Positions 28,301 through 37,300 of a stretch of DNA of 64,000 nucleotides are shown piece after piece. The stretch is from NCBI GenBank assembly GCA_013398955.1, contig VWPU01014838.1, forward strand, positions 28,742-92,741, read 5' to 3'. A program made the translations under genes and the position numbers. The DNA comes from Callaeas wilsoni (lineage: Eukaryota > Chordata > Aves > Passeriformes > Callaeidae). The notes beneath the pieces were generated by a model. The model was not told the DNA's origin, did no database searches, and worked only from the letters and a program-made list of their open reading frames with translations. The first letter of the stretch is position 1. Each line of letters opens with the position of its first letter.

Positions 28301-31300
28301 GCATCTGGGTTCAGTTTTACTGGTAGTTGTTAATTGTGAGGGGATTTCAGCAAGTGTATGAAGCAGACTTACGCTTTTTGCTCATTTTCCCTATCTGTTT
28401 ATTACAAAAACTATAATAAATACATCTTTTCCTCATTAAAGTTTAAATGAATCTTTGGCATTGTGCCAACACCCTTTGGGGAGTTCTCTGAGAAAAGACA
28501 GCATTTGTATATCAGCTGTCCTCCAGATTAGGTGTGTTCATTCTCAGACGTGTGCTCAGCAGAACGCAGGACAATTTTAAATTTTTATCCAGTAAAATGG
28601 CACTATTTCAAGTATTTGATTGTAAAAGAGGAATGTGGTCTTGCACTGACAGACTCTGTCAGTTGTCTGAACTTTGAGTCAGGCTCTTTATTGAAAGCAA
28701 GTGAATATGCCACTATTTTAATACATGTGAGTCCAAAATAATTTAATTGCTCTCCCTCTCTTCCTTCCAGCATGCTCATCAGGTAAGCCCATCTGGTCTC
28801 TGCACATCCGTTCTTTTATAGACTTGAAGAAAAAACTAACAATGTTTCAGTTGGAGAGCTTCTCACACAACTTTTCTGCTTCGATATACAGACACATGTC
28901 CAGCTTATCCAACTGAAGTGGTTTTTGCCTTGGATATGTCTGACGATGTTACACCAGCGGCATTTGAAAGAATGAGGAACATTGTTATGTTATTGCTGAA
29001 GACCATTAAGATCAGTGAAAGCAATTGCCCAACAGGAGCTCGTGTCTCTGTTGTTTCTTTCAATACCAACATGCACTACCTCATCCGATTCTCAGAATTC
29101 CAAAAAAGCAACTTGCTGCTACAAGCAGTCCAGAGAATCCCGCTAGAGAGATCCAGTGGAAAACGAAATATTGGGGCGGCCATGAGATTTGTTGCAAGAA
29201 ATGTCTTCAAACGTGTTCGTCAGGGCATCCTCACAAGAAAAGTTGCCCTATTTTTTGCCAATGGTCCATCGCAGGATGATGTTGCCATCAGCACGGCTGT
29301 GCTTGAGTTGAGCGCCTTGGATATCACTCCAGTGGTTATTGCCTTCAATGAAGTGCCAAATGTCAGACGTGCCTTCTCTGTAAGTAGACAGCCCATTGAA
29401 AACTGAGTCAGCCACACACTTGCTGAGTGTCTGCTAGGATTTGAGTGAATCCTGTTCTCAAGCCACTAAGTTCTACGGGAGCTGTCCAAACCCTTATTAG
29501 AAAGGGCTACCTCAAACATTACTATTTTAACAAAGAAACAGTGATTCACTTGACCGTGGTGATCACCATCTGACCTCTTTCTGAACATGAACTCTTAATC
29601 ACTTTAAGGGCAAATCAGAGAATTTCCATAGAATTGTGTTAATAACTATTTAACTAACAAAATGTGGCCCTAGTTTCTAGAAAAATTAGTAGAAGGCTTC
29701 AAAGACACTAGTTTTTTTCAGAAGAATATTAAATTAGCAAAGCCCCTTTTGTACAGCAGAAAATTATGAAATTTTGTTTTAAAATATGACTTCATCTAAA
29801 AGATAGCAAACAAAAATAAACAGTCCATTTTACAAGGTACAAAAGGAAAGCAATTCTATATTTGTTTACGGTTTCCTTATATAGATTGCATGTCCTTTGT
29901 CTTTTCAATTTGTTTTAATATCATGTGTAGTCAGTTTTAACTTTTTCAAAATAAAATTCTTTCCAGCTGCTGTTTCCTCAAAATTGTCCTTCTAAAAGGA
30001 AATATATTGACTTGTACACGATAAAAAGTGCAAAACTTGGAGTCTGAGTTCTGATCTAGCAACATCTAAGTCAATCCTTTATTATTTATATTATATGTAT
30101 TCTCATGCATCCTCATATTTGTTAGTTGATTCATGTATTTTTGGGCTGAATGATAATTTAGCAGAATAAAAATTTTCTGCTGACATATGAGAAAGAAGCT
30201 TATGGTTTATTGCCTGGGTTGCTCCACAGGATAAACAGGAGTGAGAATCAGTATTTTCTTTACTAAGTATAAGCAGATTACAACTCGGAATGCATGCGAC
30301 AACATCTGGTGACTTTACATAAATCAGTCTTCAGAGCAGAAAAGAGAGCTGCTTAGCAGGGGGAAAGGCAAAAAATTCACTGCCCAGCACTTTTTAAAGT
30401 TTGCAATGCCGGCGAGGCAACCAACCTCATCACCACCCCCAAGCAAATACAACTTCCCTTTTTCTTTCAGATGGACTTCTGCCTTCTGCCCTTGCGGTTG
30501 AGAGATGGTGTAGTCTTTATGATCCCACAAGTCTGCAGCCACAGATACTTACTGGTTTTACTCTGCTTTAGGAGCTTCAGTTTAGAAATCACTCACACAG
30601 TCATTGCCAATTCTAATTCCTTTGAAGAGTTCCATCTATAACATTCTTTACGGACATTAATCAGAATTTAATTGTGTGGCGTATAACACACAAAGCCAAA
30701 GTTTAATGCAAAGAAGTAATTATTTCTTTGCTCACCATTATAGCTTATCCATATATGTTCATTTTCTGTAATACTATGATATTTTAGAGCCATTGTTACC
30801 TGTCTTAGTCCACAAGGAAATACTTTTCCATTGGATCACATTTGGATGGGTTTGGGTGATGGTCAGTGAAATTGTAGAATGTTGGAGTTTCTTCAGAGTT
30901 CCTCAAGCTCTGACCACATTTCTGTGGTCAAATCTTCTACAGTGAAAGATTGTCTTTCTTCAGATGATCACAGGAAACACACAGGTTGTTCTCATACTAG
31001 AACTTAATGCTAGAATTTTCTCTCCCAATAAATCATCTTCACTCTTTGTCCCAGAAAGAGCTGAGATAGCCTGCCCTTTTCTGTAGAAAAATAGCACCCT
31101 ATTAAGAAAAGAAAAAGTGATAATCCTTCACTGGCAGAAAATGAAAAAAAAGAAAAAAATCTTAATATATTTTGCCTGTGTTCTAATGTTATTTTTGTGT
31201 CTGCTTTAAAACACAGATTGATGGCACTAGAAGATTTCAATTATTTATTTGGGAAAGACAACAGGATGAAAATCTGGAGGGCATCACATACTGTACGCTT

Positions 31301-34300
31301 TGCTTTGGTAAGACATTTTACTAATTGCATCTGTTGTATTGGTCTATTTACCATTTCAATTACAAATTCTATAGCTTTTATTTTGCAATGTGGTGGTGGG
31401 GAATTTTTATGGTACACCTTAAACATGTCTGTGCTTAAATATAAAAGAAGAACATTCGTGAACAATGCATTGGTCAGAATCCTACTGCCATCAGTGGTTC
31501 TACAAGGAGTTTGCAGAGATGTGTTAAGAATGCTGTTGTTGGTTGTATGGAGCAACTCAGCCCAGCTCTGCGGCCCATGGGGGTGTCTGAGTGTTCCCAT
31601 TCCAGGATGGCTATGAGACAGGCTGTAACTGTTTCTTATCATCTCCAAGAGAAACTTCACTCTTTTACAGTGGAAGCTTTAATCCCTTTTCTGTCTGTGA
31701 CATTCCAGCTTCCAGCCAGTTGAACCCTTCTGCAACTGGGCCTTCTTACCTTCTGTGACAGATCATTTTGTGGTTACAGAATATCACTGCTGAGGAGTTA
31801 CAATTTTAACTTCCTCTTCGGTGGATGGTAAGAATTAGAATCTCAAAACCACAAAAGCTGTTTAATTAATTTCTGTCTCAGCCATGTGAAATGAATTACT
31901 GTGTTTAGCATTTCCTTTTTAACAGAAACGCGCTTAAAATAGCAATGTGATTTTGGGAAACCAAGCTCATTTCCTGTAAATTCTACGCTGTGAGAGGGGG
32001 AGAAGCTACGAAATGATAATATGTCAAAATGTTGAACAATGATCTGAGATGAAAAAATAGAGTTTGATTCAGTGTCCTTTACAATGTTTAGATTTCAACA
32101 GAGGAAAATTTCTCCAGTGAACTGTTATCTATAAAATTTTACCTTATGAACATTTTTCTGCTCTTATGCATGAATAATTTCCCATGGTATCTCAAAACCT
32201 TCTTCAGCAAGACTCATCTGTTGTTCCTTACTAGAACAGAAAGATTTCAAGCTCCCAAATTGGTTAGGGCTTTTTTGGTTTGGTTTTTTTTTTTGGTTGG
32301 TTGGTTGGGTTTTTTAGATCAAAGTTTAAGAAAAATAAAAAGATTTTGTAGTGGGTTGACCCTATCTGGATGCCAGGCACCCATCAAAGCCTCTCTATCA
32401 TTTCCCTCCACAGCTGGGCAGGGGATAGAAAATACAATGAAGGGTTGATGAGTTAAGATAAGGACAGAGAGAGATCACCCATCAAATACCGCGATGGGCA
32501 AAACAAACTTGAATTAGAAATATTAATTGAATTTACTATGAACAAAATCAGAACAGGATAATGAAAAGTAAAATTAGACTTTAAAAACACCTTCCCGCCA
32601 CCCCTCCCTCCTTCTCAGCTCTGCCTTCTCCCCACCAGGCGGCACATGGAGATGGAGAATGGGGGTTATGGTCAGTTCATCACACATTGCTTCTGCCACT
32701 GCTCAGGGAGAGCATGGGATCTCTCCATGAGAGGGATAGTCCTTCATGGGAGATAGTCCTTCATGAACTTCTCCAATGGGACTCCATCCCACGAGTAACA
32801 GTTTTCTGCAAACTGCTGCAATGTGAGTTTATCCCATGGGCAGCCATCCTCCCCAAACTGCTGCAGCATGTGTCACTCTTCCCATGGGGTGCAGTCCTTC
32901 AGGCACAGGGTCACAAGTCTTGCCAGAAAATCTGCTCCAGCCTGGGCTCCTCTCTCCATGGGTCTGCAGGTCCCTGCCAGGAGCCTACTTTAGCATGGGC
33001 CTCTCAGAGGTTCACAGCATCTTCTCAGGCATCCACCTGCTCTAGCGTGGGGTTCATCCACAGGCTGCAGTTGGATCTCTGCATCTCCATCTCCATGGAT
33101 CTCCATGGGCTGCAGAAGCACACCTGCCTCACCATGGTCTTCACCACAGGCTGCAGGGGAATCTCTGCTCCAGTACTTGGAGCACCTTCTCCCCTCCTTC
33201 TCCACTAACCTTAGTGTCTGCAGAGCTGCTCCTCTCACACGTTTTCACTCTGCTTTTCTCTGGCCACAATTAAATATGCACAATAACTTTTTTCTTCCTA
33301 AATATATTATCACAGAGGCATGTTCACCATTTCTAATTGGCCTTGGCCAGTGGCATGTCTCTCTTGGAGCTAGCTGGCATTGGCTCTGCTGGACATGGAG
33401 GAAGTTTCCATCAGCTTTTTACAGAAGCCACCCCTGTAGCACCTCCACTATGTAAACCTGGCCACACAATCCCAATACAGATCTACAGGACTGTGCGAAT
33501 TTTTTTATAAATCATTGCTTTTGTTGTATTGCTAAATAGTTCACTGCCTATTGGCTCTTCCTCTCTAGATAAATGCAATCCAAGAACCAACTGTGAGGTG
33601 CCTTTTTCTCCCCTGGTTCAGATGGATATGGATATCACTTACATCATGGACAGCTCTCGCAGCATTAGCAGTGAAGAGTTTCAGAGAGCCAAAGACTTTG
33701 TGAGCAACATGCTGGATCAGTTTGTCATTTCCTCACAGCCAAACGAATCATATGGAGGCATCAGAGTGGCACTGGTGCAGCAGGCTCCCAGGGGCTTCCT
33801 GCCTGACAGAAACCAAACACCTGTGGCCTTGGAGTTTGACCTGGTCACATACAGCAATAAAGAATTGATGAAGAAACACATCCAAGAGTCTGTTCACCAA
33901 CTGGAAGGGCCATCAGCCATTGCTTCTGCTCTACAGTGGACAGTCGAAAATGTATTCTTTAAAGCCCCCAGACAAAGAAAACACAGGGTCATATTTACAA
34001 TAGTCGGAAGCAAAACAAGCACATGGGACAGAGAAAGGCTGAGAGAGATTTCACTTGGAGCCAAGTGCCAAGGATTCACCTTGTTCACTCTTGCGCTTGG
34101 CAACAATGTGAGTGACAATCAGCTGATAGAGCTGTCAAGCTCCCCCACAGACCAGCACTTACTGACACTGGGCAGGGTTTCCACACTGGAGATGATGTAT
34201 GCTCAGAGGTTTAGCCGGGCATTCCTAAATCTTCTGCAACGTAAGTATCATGCAGTGGCATTTGCTTAAGTTATGGAAAGAAAGACAAATGCTGTGTAGA

Positions 34301-37300
34301 AAAAGGTAGTCAGTATATGTGTTCTATCATTCAGTTCCTGGTACTTAGCTGCTAATCTTTCATGATTAGTTTACCTCAGATGCTGGATATTAATGAAAGT
34401 GCCAGTAATGACAGAACAGCATTCTATTCTAGTCTTAAGTAGTCTTTCTTCCTTAAGTTTTTATTTAATGTGTGGCTTTGTGGACTCCAGTTTCACTAAA
34501 GATAGACCATTCTTCAGCTAAGATAACACTGTCATATTCCTGATTTAGTCCCATATTTCTCCTCAGACCATTGGCAAGTCCAGATTTACTGAGCTCTTTA
34601 TGGCTATTTAGGCTTTGGGACAGGTACAAGATAAATATTTAGCACATTTGACCTTAAGCTCTCTACAGAGCAGAGAGAGGACTTACTTTTCAAGACACAT
34701 TCACGCAGATTAGCAGGTCTTAGATGCTTTGACATGGAAATGAGGATATTGAAAAGGAAGTTTCCACTTATTTAAAATCCTCATCAGAATCATACGCTTG
34801 GAGATGTCAAAGTTTCTATAGAAGGATGAATAGGGTATTACAGAGCAAGACAAAAGTATAAGAGATTGGTTCAGGAGTCATTCTCATCAATCTGATCTCT
34901 ATAATAATTCTCGTTTTTCTGGGCATAGTGTCAGTCACTCTGGATATAGTGTGTTACTTATTGAAAGATGCAAACTCCAGTTCACAAAGACAGCCATGTA
35001 GTGGTTTTTATTAACCATACCAGGCTTTCGAGGACTTTAAAACTCACCCCTGCTACCTGTGCTTTCTCACAGAAGAAATGAACAGTTATCCTTCACCTGA
35101 ACTTCAAGAAGATTGTGAAAACTTGGATCGGGGAGACATACAACAGGAAGCATCTGTGACTGAAAGGTTGGAAATTGCCTATTTAACTTTCTGAGTGTGT
35201 ACCTTTGAATGTAAGATTTCTCCCTTTGGGTTAGTGGTTACATTAAAAGTAGTTGTAATAGAAATGGGATCCGGGTCAAAATTTTTTTTCATGTTTTTCA
35301 GAAGAAATTAACCAGATGCATTTTTCAAGGTCACATTGGTGCTTAAATATTTTTTTCCCTCCCCCTCCTTGGAAGGATACCTTTTCCTGGAATGGCTGAA
35401 ACTGGTTCCCGTCAAGTTTTAGAAGACATGGAAAAAAATGAAAGCGGAGTCATGAAGAGTATGAAAGAGAACACTGAAGAACCTGTATACAAAATGCCAG
35501 AAATGAGAGATGATTATGACGAGAATGAGTATTTCACAGAGGAAGATGCTAAAAGGGAAAAGCCTCAAGAGTGTGGAAAAGCTCAGGAGAAGAACAAGAA
35601 AAACTTAGAGGCAACAGTAGAAACTAGAGATGCCTGTAATGATTATGGTATGATTCTAGAATATGAAAATCTTTTTTAATTCAGTAAAAAGACTAAATTG
35701 TGAAGGACTCAGTTGAAGATTTTTACAAGATGGAGAATTTCCAATTACATTTTTCCAAAGCTTTTAGTCACCATATGTTAGTATTCAGTCCAAATCTATA
35801 CAGTAGTTAAAGACTGAACTACATGTGTCATTATAACTTTAGTTTTGAGGTATAACTTTTTGTAATAATATCACATAAAGTTCTAATCCCCCTTACTAAA
35901 ATAGTCGATCATTTTAAAATCCCCAAGTTGCGCTGAAATTAGTAAGATACTCCTGCTGCTAATTTAGCTCAATACGGAGGAACTAAATATATCTCTGCTA
36001 CAGTCTTTTCCTGTAGGAAGAACAGGATCCATCAGCAGAGGTATCAAAATATATATTCTTAATATTTTTAACTTTGCTTCCTAATGATGCATTTTTCATT
36101 GCAGATTTGCCATTAGATATAGCTATGGGATGCTGATTGTGAGATTATTTGTCACCAATGTTCTTGTAACACTATTGAGTGTTTTTATTGTTTAAACTAC
36201 AATTAGAAAGAATTTATGTGAAAATAAATGATAAGGTGTCTGCATAGTTTTGGGTGTGGTAACTCATTTATACAGCTGTTATCCCTTTGTTTTTCATCCT
36301 TCTCCGCTCAAGAATGGTTCTGGAAATGTCTGGTAGCCTCATTCATGATGAGAAAGGATCAGTAACAGGAAGATATGTTACAGTTTATACTTTACAAATG
36401 AAATAAAATATTTCCTTTGATGAAGTAGTCATGGTCACTGCACTTGAGTGAGAAATGCCTAAAGTCACTTATGAGAGATGTATGAACTGCATTCCCGAAT
36501 CCTGTGTTGTAATTAGTGACCCAACAGTTTACTTCTAAAAACATGCAGCCCAGTTCCAGAACTTGCCTTTTGAGAGATGTACTTTGTGCTCATCTCTTGT
36601 TTGAGATTTTTGCTTTTCAATTGTTTAAGAGAAGGTTATGTAATTTTAAATCTTTCAGTTGTATTGGTATGTTTCTTTATTTCTCAGTTCTTCCTCTTTA
36701 ACATTTTACTGACACCAAAGTCTAGAGCTGCCTTTCTGTCTTCTTTTGAGTAACTCTGAATTTGCAGTGGTGAAAGATGATTAGATCTGTTCTTACTGAA
36801 TACCAGATTGCTACAAAGTATGCTTCTCTCACCTACTTTGCTAATTTATGCAATTTGAATCTGTAATATTCTTGGATTTGGCTAAGAGACTATGGATAGT
36901 TTAACAACCTATGCATATTAATTTAGGAAATTTTATTGATGGATACCAGTATAAGAAGTTGGAATAAAGAAGAGGGGAATTATTAAAAAGTTTATTCTCC
37001 TAGTCCCTATGAACCAGGTATAGTTATTTTAGAATAATTTTAATAAAAATTTTGTGTTAGAAAACGAAACACCTTTTAGCATTCCTTCTGTTTATGGCAA
37101 TAAAAGTCTTGTTGTTTCAGACATTCTTTCTGGGTAAAGCAATCATAAAAAAAGGATCTTCATGCTGGCACTGTGGGGTTATAGATGAATACTTAGTGAA
37201 TCTTTGTAAGACCTTGAACACTGGCTACTTCTTTTGTCTGACAGTTTGCACTGAACATTACTTTTCCCTGAATTTATGATGCTGAGAAGGGTGGACTTTT

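Noticed and set aside
32687..33208. 173-codon open frame
   Set aside because: Lies wholly inside the 32.3-33.5 kb LTR and is built from its internal tandem units.
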